Source: Chromera velia (taxonomy: Eukaryota > Sar > Chromeraceae). From it: 44,690 nucleotides of DNA. Shown one piece after another: positions 32,561-42,630 of the stretch (the stretch's first letter is position 1; the number at the start of each line of letters is the position of its first letter). The position numbers were made by a program, and so were the translations under genes. Below the pieces are notes generated by a model that did not search any database, was not told the DNA's origin, and saw nothing but the letters and a program-made list of their open reading frames with translations. The stretch lies in contig JAHBMJ010000261.1 of the NCBI GenBank assembly GCA_018398765.1, positions 7,501 to 52,190 of the forward strand. The letters run 5' to 3'.

Positions 32561-33604
32561 TTACGATGGAGGGCGCAGACAGATGTTTTGCAAGAGTCGC
32601 AGGGCCGGTATGGGTGAGTGTCTGAGTGCCAGGGTGACCTTCATTCGTGCCAATAATTCGCTTTGCATGGCGTGTTTTAGAGGGGTGGAGTCTATCGATA
32701 GCAACCACTTTCTCTCTCTTTCTTGGGCTCTGTCTAATTTGGCTTCAATTTTGGCTACAATTGCATTCAGAGCCTCTCGATCTGCTCTTGTTTCTGTGTA
32801 TTCAGTCAGCCGGTGCAGTAGATCGTCTGCTTTGCCCCTGCATACAGGGCAAACCGCGTCTTCCAGCCCTCTGTACGGTGCATGGGGGCGACCACCAAGC
32901 AACATATACAGCAAGGCTGAAAAAGGGCCTGAGGACCAGATCGCAGCGCGAGGGAGGGAAACGAAACGGGGGGACGAAGGGGATGAAGGAAAAGTAGAGG
33001 AAAGGAAGAGGAGAGACGAACGTTGGGCAGTAGGATAAGACGTTTGGAACACATTCGGTCTGACGCCTCTGCCAAACTGCAAAACCGCCCCCCGTGAAGC
33101 GGCCTTTTCTAGACAACCATCAATCCATTCATCAACTTCCCGGTTGATCACTGCTCTTAAGAGAAGGAGACAGCTAACCTTGGTGGCTTTCTTTCTTCTT
33201 CTGATGGTTGGATTGATAGGCATAAATTCTTCCAATCCGGTCGACCCAATCAATTTTTGTGCGTGCATCATAGAGGAAGGACAATCACCATTTATTAAAG
33301 CCAACCAGGCACCCGCGGGCATCTAGGCGGGCATCTTGAGGTCAATATGTTTTAAGTTAGTCAAATACCCAGCAAGTCTCATCGATACATGCATACGTGC
33401 ATGAAGTAGACCGACAGTACACAGAGTAGGTACACGGAAAGAGGAGAGAGACAGATTCAAAGCCCAACGAACAAAGCGCAATTGAAGGACATCTAATGCA
33501 TCCATGTCTGACTTGCGGACAGGCAGACAGTTAAACGCGTATAGAGCAACAGGCAACCAGAAAGCGCATAAACACAAAATTTTTGTTGTAGGGGCTATCA
33601 TCAT
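32561..33604 (-). mobile_element. Decayed non-LTR (LINE-type) retrotransposon, reverse transcriptase C-terminal part
   Basis: One minus frame runs from 33604 to 32561 with a single TAG at 33325-33323, immediately followed in frame by ATG. The upstream half reads like the end of a LINE reverse transcriptase: a hydrophobic FWLPVALYAFNCLPV block, then LDVLQLRFVRWALNLSLSSF and VGLLHARMHVSMRLAGYL. The downstream half has the Cys-Cys-His-like CPVCRGKADDLLHRL motif typical of ORF2 C-termini and a helical tail rich in Arg. Catalytic motifs lie further upstream and are not detectable: stops accumulate above 33604. The element is therefore truncated at 5' and inactive. No poly(A) tail or target duplication could be fixed. 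Confidence 0.6.
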
Positions 33605-34079
33605 TCACCATCGCTATTGGCCCATAAATGAGTGTCTAACGTTCGGCTGGTCCGATACGCAGCTGGACATACTGCTAGGGCAGTCCTCTCCCACAAAAGA
33701 AGATAATACAGGCAAGAACGGCTTTCTCATAACGGCTATTCACTGAATTCCTGCGGCAAGGCAGAGTGGTCTTACATTCTCACACAGAATTGTTAACGCA
33801 TGGCCTTGTCCTCTTTCTGCCGAAATCTAGCTCGATCTAGCTCAATCAGAATAAAAGAAGAGCCAGAGAACTTCACTTTGATAGGCTAGGTTAAGTTGCG
33901 CCCTTTCACCTTCATATCTCGCCCCAAAGCTCCTTCTAGCCTGCCTATTTTGAGATAGACGGTGAGAAAATGATGGAGACGGCTGAAGAGACGGGTAAAA
34001 AAAAGAGCCTGGCTTAGCTTTGTCCCTATTCCGTGAACCACTTCCCAAAAAGGGAGAAAACCTCATCCGTCTGACCCCG

Positions 34080-34765
34080 TTACCAGTGTTCTAGCTAGTG
34101 TTTCGCACTCAGTACGCGTGTACACCAACTGTTTGTGTGACAACACTTGTTGCTCAGGCTATAGACTTGTTTATTTGTGCAAGACATCAACAATACTTTA
34201 ATTATAACAACACCTTTCAGTTTGACATCATTAAACATAAAAAAAAATAAAAAAGTTAAAAATTAAGTGAAAATGACCAATTAAGTTTTTTTTTTTTTTG
34301 AAAAAATAGTTCAGCGCTTTCATCTCGATTCTCGATCTAACTCGCGCATTACTAATATTGTAATACTTATATATATAATGCCAGTGTAAGTTATAGTAAA
34401 TGAAAAAAGAGACTCACAACTAGAAGGCATTGTAAATTAAATTGAAGTCTCATTAAAAATGTATGGTCAAACTTTTAGTTTTTTAAGGCGACAATGGAAG
34501 AAGAGAACACTACAAGAAAGAAGAAATGCAAACAACACACTGGCTATTATACACCCACAAATGTTATGACATTTCATCACTAGCACTGCATGGGAGATTT
34601 CTTGGCAACCTTTAGCGAAGCGTGTGTATTGCAGAATTGACCAGGAGAATGTGGTCTGGTGATTGAATACAACTCAATGACTCAATGAGTGATTCAGTGA
34701 GTAGAAAAGCTCAGAAGACGCTTAAATCTCCAGCAGCTTCTCGCCCCACCAGGCTTATTTTTTGT
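34080..34765. other. AT-rich intergenic stretch without a gene
   Basis: Homopolymers near 34241 and 34286-34300. No recognisable coding or RNA feature. Confidence 0.5.
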
Positions 34766-34939
34766 TTCGTGTCATCTGAAAGCACACCGATGCCTTCGGC
34801 CACCCCCTTGTCTCGTCTCATTGTTTTTCATTGAATCTGTTTTCTTCTGTTCCTCTTTCTGGTCCACACAACCCCCCCCTCCCAAGAGAAAGGCCGGTAC
34901 CTCTCTGATGGCGGTCTGCCTGTCTGTCGGTGTGCATTG

Positions 34940-34942
<3 letters not shown>

Positions 34943-34985
<43 letters not shown>
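34943..34985. repeat. (GA)n microsatellite
   Basis: A pure GA run followed by (TTCC)n and, at about 35070-35112, a (CA)n run. From 34770 to 39900 the sequence is a chain of such tracts with no recognised gene. Confidence 0.85.
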
Positions 34986-34988
<3 letters not shown>

Positions 34989-35752
34989 TCTTCCTTCCTT
35001 CCTTCCTTCCTTTTTCTTCCACTCGTTTGTGCATGAAAGATATGCATGCATCCCAGCAGAAAGATAGGCAGACACACACACATACACACGCACACACACA
35101 CACACACACACATGCATACACTGTGAGCACAGATTTCCCCTGCCTGTCGGTCTTCTTTCTTGTTGTGCCTTCTTTCCTGCTCTGCATTTCCCTCCTCTTC
35201 CTTCCACTTCTTGGTTCTTGATTGTCTCACACGCCCCACATGCATGCATTCCCCGATGCTGTATGCATGAATGCAGTATGTGAGGTGAAGCTAGACCCTC
35301 AGACTTGATTAAGTTCCCCTCTCGCATGCAGCAATGTCTGTCTGGTCTGTCTGTCTGTCTGTCTGTCTGTCTGTGTCTTGGAATGATGTCCCATGCACAC
35401 GCCTCAATACATTCCTGTTCCACTTTAATCTCTTGCAGGGGCCATGCAGCTGTGCCTCATGTTCCCTTAATTCCTGCTGGCAGTATGTCTTTGTTTGTTT
35501 TGTTTCAGATCGAACTGCCAGTGTGTGGGCAGCCGGCCTGGGTTGTTCCTTTCTCTCTTGTTTTTTTCTGAGGCCGTGAAGGTCATAAATCCTCTATGCG
35601 CCTGTCGGTCTCACACCTCCACACACGCACACGCACACGCACACGCACACACACAGGCACATGGATAGATAGACAGATAGATTGATACATGTACATAGAT
35701 AGATAGATAGATAAATAGAGCGGGGGAGAGATAGACGACACACCGGCACACA

Positions 35753-35754
<2 letters not shown>

Positions 35755-35804
<50 letters not shown>
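35755..35804. repeat. (CT)n microsatellite
   Basis: A CT run passing into CGCT repeats. (GATA)n and (CACG)n runs precede it at about 35620-35715. Confidence 0.85.
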
Positions 35805-35806
<2 letters not shown>

Positions 35807-36154
35807 CGCTCGCTAGCATGCTCTGCGCATGCTTACGACCTCTCTCACTTCCTCTCTCATGGCTATTCACGACATGTCTCCACATCTTCTTGAGGGGGGC
35901 CCGGGGGGAGAATTAAGAGAAGAGAGAATGAATCATTGTGGCCAAGAAACAGCCAAAAGGCCCAATTTGTACGTGTCCGTTTGTTCTCAAGTACAAAAAG
36001 CTTGTTCAGGCATGCAAACGGTTTCGCTTCCTTACGTTCGTTTTCTTTTGATTCCCTGTCCTGCCCCTCACTGATCGACTTAATTGCTTTTTTAAGTACT
36101 CAACAGACGTGTATGGATGGACTGTGACACCCATCTCCACACACAATAGAGCTA

Positions 36155-36197
36155 AATGAAAAAAAAGAAAGAAAGAAAGAAAGAAAGAAAGAAAAAA

Positions 36198-36228
<31 letters not shown>

Positions 36229-36246
36229 GAAGAAAGAAACAAAAAA

Positions 36247-36278
<32 letters not shown>

Positions 36279-36279
36279 G
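36155..36279. repeat. (GAAA)n microsatellite
   Basis: About 125 bases of GAAA tetramers with A-run interruptions; purine strand on plus. Fully open in several frames, not coding. Confidence 0.9.
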
Positions 36280-36499
36280 ATAGACCGCAAGCGAGACAGA
36301 CACCCGTCGCTCAGACCGGAGAGGGGAATGAGGGAAAAAGGGGGGGGCATTCAATGGTGTAGGCGTGCGCGTGTGAAAGAGTGGAGGAGGAAGAAAAGAA
36401 GCAACGAAAAAACGCTCCAAAAATCGACCCACGCCCTCAGCAGCTGACAGAGGTCACGAACTCCTGCCTGCCCGCACGCCTTTCTCCATGCAGAAGAAA

Positions 36500-37690
36500 A
36501 TGTCAATGAGGAACGAAAAAAGGAACGAAGATTACTTAGCATAAGTTTTGACCGATGTGTTGTTTTTTCTTTTTGCAGATCATACAGATGCCGACCGAAT
36601 GTGATTAGTAGCGATGCGAGGAGACATACAGAGGCCAAAGAAGCATGGAGATACGGACCAGGAGGGGCAAAAGAGAGAGAGAAAAGGATCAAAATCAACG
36701 CATACAAGTATATGGCACTAGACGGAAAGACGGGAGGGAAGACAGGGCAAGTCCACGATGCAAAAAACAGGAAGGAAGGCGTTCAATGGAGGAGAAAGAA
36801 AACGATCGAAGTCCGAAAATGAAGAAGAAGAAAAAGAAGAAGAGGCATAAGTCCAAACGGAAAAGAGAAGACGGACCCGAAAAAAAGACGCGAGTCTCCG
36901 TCTGAAGGTCAATGGAAAGAAAGACGAAAAGAGATGATGGAGAAAATAGAAAGAAAGCAATTCAAACTCGATCTGTGGAAGAAGGGACCGACAGATGGAC
37001 AGAAAGATTCCCCGTTCCTCGTCTTGGAGGGAGACCATTTGTACAGATAGATGGACACGTAAACGTAGAGGAAGACAGACTGACTGACTGACTGACTGAC
37101 TGAGTGTATGGATCTGAGAAATGAAGTCTTCCTTATTTGCTTTCCTCGGTCGTCGATTCTTCAATCGATAAGCAAATGCAAGCCTTTGCATGTCTCGGTC
37201 GTTCTCCCTTCATCTCACTTAGACACAAGAGAGGGCCGGTGTGTGAGAGAGGAACGAAAGGACCCCCCCTCACTCTCAACTCCTTCCAGTCAAATCGTGT
37301 CTCCACTCACTAGAAAGAAACGAGGAGAAGGTCGGGGTTCAAGAAAAACTACTTCGCTTCGCTTACATGCATGCAAAGAACTTGAAATCCCCCCCCCGCA
37401 TGCCTTCCAATGCTCTCCCCTCCTTTCATGCTTTGTCCTTTCTTTCCCCTCTCTTTCAACAGCCTCAAGTGATCCTCAGAGAAGAGGCCCAGAGAGGGAG
37501 AGAGGAAGAAAGGAGGAGGAAAGGGCAAATCTGTCGTTTCTCTTCTCGCTTTGTACATTCTTTCCACCTCTGCGTGCAGCAGAAGAAGAGAAGGGACGAA
37601 GCAAGAAGAGAAAAGAGGCGAAACACAGAACCTCAAAAACTCGCATTAAAGGGGCAGACAGCAAGTGGAAACACAAGCAAAGAGAAGGGA
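36500..37690. other. Purine-rich region, no supported gene
   Basis: Lys/Arg/Glu-rich plus frames (36601-36905, 37367-37753) and the opposing minus frames reflect AGAA-rich composition. I see no splice-linked exons with a recognisable domain. A CTGA run at about 37077-37104 belongs to the same satellite family as the left-end arrays. Confidence 0.35.
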
Positions 37691-37699
37691 AGCAGAAGA

Positions 37700-37701
<2 letters not shown>

Positions 37702-37732
<31 letters not shown>
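37702..37732. repeat. (AG)n microsatellite
   Basis: A pure AG run. Confidence 0.85.
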
Positions 37733-37737
<5 letters not shown>

Positions 37738-38215
37738 ACTCACGGATAAGTAAGACAGGTTATTATTTCACATCACTCATAAGAATGAGAGCGACGGACG
37801 GACAGATTGAGAGACCGTGCATCGAGCCGCATCTCCAAGAGCTCCCCCCCCATCTCTCCAGAGTTGACTTTTGTTCCGCAATACGGCCATTTGCTTGTTC
37901 ACCTTCTGAGTTCAGTTGAAAGTCTACCAGATTGAGAAGGAAAAACAGAGACTTTTCTTAGAATTCCATTCTCCCGTCGTGGCACGAACACTTGATGGAT
38001 GAATAGGTTATTTGTTTATCATACAAAGCAGGAAGTCTCTATTCAATTCAATTGAGGAGCTGCCATATCGATAAAAAGATCTGCATGCCGATTTGTGTTT
38101 CTGTCTTTTCCCATGGAAGGCATGGAAGGCATGAGGGAGCACGCACTCTCTCGACTGACAGAGAGGAAGGGAAGAAAGATAAATCCTTGCCCGGAGTACT
38201 TAAGGAAAGCGGAGG

Positions 38216-38240
38216 GATGATCGATCGATCGATCGATCAA
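38216..38240. repeat. (GATC)n microsatellite
   Basis: Five perfect GATC units, self-complementary. A shorter GATCGATCGATC occurs at about 29338-29349. Confidence 0.85.
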
Positions 38241-39500
38241 TTGAGATGGAAGGAAGGGAATCCTTCGATCATCTCTTCCTTCCTCCTAAGTTCGATGCAT
38301 GCACTCACAGGCCCGAATTCTCTCTCTCTCTCTTCGTCTCTCTCAATTCCTCTAGCTGTCTGTCTATTTTCCGATTGATTGAAGAATCCCCCAGAGGTTT
38401 TTGTTCTTTTCCTTGCTGGATTCTTCAACATTCCAATCATGCTCACTTGCATTCACGTCCTTTCTTCGGCTTCAATCACTCTGCAGTTGTTCCCTTCTCT
38501 TTCTCTTCGGTTCACCTTCATCCAATCCAATCCAATCGAAGCCAACCAAACAACCAAGCAACCAAGCAACCATCTTTCCCCGATCCCAACTGTGCTTCCT
38601 TCCCTGAATTCCCGTGTCGGAAAAGGGACACACACACAGGCACGCAAACACCAGGACAGACACCCACAGACACGCACGGCAAAAAGAAAGGAGTCAGCAG
38701 CAGAGAAGAGAGAATGAATGAAGGAAGGACTCTCGAGAGCCCGCCCCATTTGTTTGTTTGGCATCAATCCAACAGTCCTTCCTTCCTTCTTTCCCCCCAC
38801 CCACTTCTTCCTTCCTTTCTTCTCTTCTTCCTTCCACCCACCGAGGCAGCCCGGGAGTTCCTCAGTCAGTCAGTCAGTCCCATCCCTCCCTCACTCCCTC
38901 ACCCCCTGCCTGCCCCCTTTTCTTTCACACATGACGACTTGGCAGATAAGACACGAGAAGAGAAGAGAGGAAAAGAAAGAGGGGCAGAGATGAAACAGAG
39001 AAGACAAGGAGAAAGGCCCTTGCGCTCTCTACCTATCCGAGAGAAACAGAAGAGAAGAGAGGAGAAGAGCAAAGGAGGAAAGACAGAAAGAAGCAGCCAG
39101 GTCAGTCAGTCGCGTTGTCTGTCCTCATGAAGGCAGAAGGAGAGAGGAAAGAAACGCTCCACGTCCCACACTGTCCCTTCGGCCCTCCACACGGAAAGGA
39201 GGGCGCACATGAATGAAGAGAGAAAAAAAGAAAAAAGAAATCTCAATCCACCCTGCAGTGACCAGTCCCCCCTCGGATCTTCCTCTACACCCTGTCACTC
39301 GCCCACTGCAGCAAGAACAGAAGGGAGAAAGAGAAAGAGAAAGAGAAAGAGAGAGAAAGTCACAAGATGGCAATACCGTCTCTCTCTGCATGTGGAGAAG
39401 GCGAACAAGAGAGGAGACAAAAACGTCTGGCTGTGAATGACCATCCATCCATCCCCTCTTCTCTCGTTTGTGCATCCATCCATCCCTCTCTGAATTGTCA

Positions 39501-39561
39501 CATCCATACGCCTATCTATTCAGCGATCCATACGCCTATCTATTCAGCCATCCATACGCCC
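39501..39561. repeat. 24-bp tandem repeat, about 2.5 copies
   Basis: The unit (C/G)ATCCATACGCCTATCTAT plus TCAGC repeats at 39501 and 39525, with a partial third copy at 39549. A (TTCC/TTTC)n tract follows at 39584-39640. Confidence 0.8.
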
Positions 39562-39907
39562 AGGTGGACGTCCGCTTTCTTTTCTTCCTTCCTTCCTTCC
39601 TTCCTTTCTTTCTTTCTTTCTTTCTTTCTTTCTCTCTTTCTGTCGTTGTTGCTTTGTTTGTTTGATTGATTGATTGATTGTTTGTGTCTCTTTCTCTTCT
39701 CTCTCTCTCTCTCTCTACGTGTATCTGCGCGCACGCGCGCGCGCGAGAGAGAGAGAGAGAGTCGCTTTGAGCCGCAGAGGCGCGCCGCTGAAGAGAAGAG
39801 AAAGACACAATTCTTCCTTTTCGATAAATCCGCCTCTCTTCTTTCGTTCCTTGCTTTCTTTCTTTCTTGGTTCTCTCTCGCTGACCCGCTTGCTGTTCGT
39901 TCCTTCC

Positions 39908-40159
39908 TCAGACTCGAGGACGCCGCAACCCCTCCACCTCCCCTCCCTCACAAGAAAGAGAAGAAGAAGGGCTGCCTGGCACCGTTGTGCTGCTTCCACT
40001 CAGAGGGCTACCCGAAGCCGCGCCAGTGCCCCCCCACCCCCTCCCGTCTCCCCCCTTCCCCCCAAAGGAGTCCAGGGCAACATCCAGACAGGGGCGGTGC
40101 TGGTGGCCTCTTCCCCGCACCCCTCGAGGAGGAGCCCCCTGCAGAGGGAGGGGGGGGGC

Positions 40160-40201
<42 letters not shown>

Positions 40202-41603
40202 TACTTTCGTAAAAGCTTCATTTCACATGTACGAGCACATGAAAGAAAGAGCCACTGGATTCACTGGAGGGAATTACGGCCAGAATCTGACTTTCCTTGC
40301 CTTTCCTTTTCTTTTCCCACCTGTCTCAGCACGCGCCTTTCATCGTTTTTCCTCAACGAACAGAAAAAGAAAGAACAGAGACAACGAGAGAAAATATTAA
40401 TCTAAGACAAGAGATCGCGCCCCCCCCCTCCCGACGAACCCCAAATAGACACAGAGGAAAGGGGGAAAGGAAAGGAAACCTAGGGAGGGAACTCACCATG
40501 TGTTGATCTCCACAGCGCCTCCTTCGACAGGCAGACCAATGAGATTCCTGGCGGTCGCAGTCTCCACCCCCAACGCAAACCCCTCCAGACAAGTACTGAC
40601 GGACAGAAGCAGCCAGAGGACCACCTATGCCGATGCCACCAGCCCTGTCTCCCTCACCCTCTCCCAGTAACCTCAAATCGAAGCCCACATCCGATTTCTT
40701 TGTCTGCTTCTGCGGTGGGGGACCGGAAACTCTGAAGTCGAAGTCACGGTTTTCCTTCTCCTCCTCTTGCTGTTGGGGGCGGCGATGGTTTTTGCTGAAG
40801 GGTCCCTGTTGGGAGGTGCACGACTGCCATGCGCGTTTCCATCTGTGTTCGTCTTCATTTTGGACAGGGGACTGAGGGATCATTTCAGGAAGTTTCTGGG
40901 AGGGGGGGAAAGGCCGAGGGGAAAAGGTAGGTCGGAGGTTTCTGTGGGTGTCTTTAGAGACCTGGGCTCTGTTCGTGTTGTTTCTGTTCTTCTGAATATT
41001 TTCCTTCCGTTTCTGTTTCTCGGTTTTCAGCCACTTCTCGAAGGCAATCTCCTTTTGGGGGGGCGGGCAGTGGTGACAGTGGTCGCACTTCCAACCATTC
41101 TTACAGCCCTTGTTGCTGTAGAACCAATAACAGCGCCGTTCAGAGCAGTTAAGGGGATGGTGACCGATCGACCCTATACTCCTGCAAGAGTGCAGGAAAG
41201 TGCTTGGGGCAGTTTCAGTCTCTGTCCCTGTCTGCTCGGTCTGGTTTTCAAAGTCAGGGCAGGACCCGATTTGTTCTATTTTGTTCTTGCCTGTCACGTC
41301 TCTCTCTTTGAAGGGAGGGAAGTTGGGGCCTGCGAGAAGGGCTGGATGGAATTCCTGTGTGAAGGAGACGGGAATCGGGGGCACAGATCTGTTTCTTGTT
41401 TGTCTTCCCTTCTGGCTCTCAAGTTCCGGACAGCCAGTGGAAGTGCACTTCGTCTCCTTTTCCTTCTCTGTCTTGTGGTCTTCTTCGAACTCCCAAAAAG
41501 TTCGGTGAACCTTTTTGAGAAATTTCGGGCCTCTCGCGTCCTTCTGCTGCACAGTCGTCGCGCAGTCTTGGGGAACTTTCTGTCGACCTGCCGCCTTGCA
41601 CAT
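39908..41603 (-). CDS. CCCH zinc-finger RNA-binding-type protein (2 exons)
   Basis: Exon 1 is 41603-40497 (369 codons, ends at a strong ATG/GTGAGT donor). Exon 2 is probably 40138-39908, after a pyrimidine-rich CCCTCCCTCTGCAG acceptor, in phase, ending in TGA. The model is 445 residues. The diagnostic motif is one CCCH finger, C-x8-C-x5-C-x3-H (C158, C167, C173, H177), reading CYWFYSNKGCKNGWKCDHCH. Extra cysteines at 153, 176 and 179 give the C...GC.NG..C..CH.C pattern that I associate with a large alveolate family. CCCH fingers of this form usually bind RNA. The rest is low in order: Lys/Glu/Gln-rich before and after the finger, and Gly/Ser-rich in exon 2. The single finger and disordered flanks suggest a regulatory RNA-binding protein. 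Exon 2 is less certain than exon 1. Confidence 0.75.
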
Positions 41604-41974
41604 CTTTTCCTTTGGAAATTAACAACGATAACTAAAACCCACAGCAAGTTTAGAAGTTTTCAAATCCTTGGACTCAATCTACAGGGCAGTTGTGTCACTT
41701 TTACTCACCGCAAAAACCACAGGGATGGGAAAGGTAATCACACAAAGACGGAGACGGGGGAGACGGCCAGAAAGAAAAGATCGTCGGAAACTCCTCCACC
41801 CTCGACAAAGGCAGATATCACCGTGCCCAAGTTAGCTTGCAGTTTTCACCGAGGCAGATCAGGTATTTGGGATAGCCGCAGTGTCTGCTTAAACTCACTG
41901 GGAGCTTCTGGAAGTTTCCGCGCTACGTTGCTCAAAAAAGTTGCGACAAATCCGACGTGGGTTTACCTTGTGGC

Positions 41975-42135
41975 TCGGTGGGAGGGGGCGATAGCTCGGC
42001 AAGCGCGGCCGCGCGTCAAGTGCAGCCGCGGGGTACAGGTTGGGCCCCTGCACAGCGGCCCGCCCCGGCCGTCCGTAACGCCCGCAACACGGGCCCCGGC
42101 ATACACCCAAGTCCGAGCGCGAAGGCGATTCAAAA
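41975..42135. promoter_or_regulatory. GC-rich island upstream of the CCCH gene
   Basis: Rich in CGCGGCCGCGCG, GCCGCGGGG, GGCCCGCCCCGGCCG and GGGCCCCGG. It lies about 370-530 bases upstream of the minus-strand ATG at 41603, in the same relative position as the islands before the transporter and CutA1-chagasin genes. Promoter function is inferred. Confidence 0.35.
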
Positions 42136-42324
42136 AGCATTCACGCACACCGTCTGACAAACGGAATTAACCGCGGTTCTTAATTTCTTAATTTGTCTGA
42201 CCTTTCGGTTGTTGATTCGATCTCCGCTCCAATCCTACTCTTGCCCTTCCCTCATCTCGCTGTCCTAATTTTGCTTACACATACCTGAGCCGCGTGTGCT
42301 GTGGCATTCCTGTTATGCTCTCCA

Positions 42325-42432
42325 CTCAGTGTTGTGTTGTGTTGTCTGCTCTGTGTTGTGTTGTGTTGTGTTATGTTGTCCGCTCTGTATTGTGTTGTGT
42401 TGTGTTGTCCACTCTGTGTTGTGTTGGGTTGC
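42325..42432. repeat. (TGTGT)n-type minisatellite
   Basis: GTGTT pentamers are interrupted at regular intervals by GTC(T/C)(G/A)CTCTGT words near 42345, 42378 and 42408, giving an irregular unit of about 30 bases. Confidence 0.75.
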
Positions 42433-42630
42433 ATATCCACGGCACTGTCGGCGTCTATACCGTGACGGGTGTGTGGTCACTTTCTTGGCTTGTTGCGTTC
42501 GCGCTCTGTCAGTGGCTTCGTGTTTGCGTCGTTGTTCGGGCTCTATCGGTGTTGTGATAGCGAGAGAGAGAAAAGTGAGGGACATGACTTTGCAAAGTCT
42601 CCCGGAGGGCCGGCTAGGTCTCTTACATGC

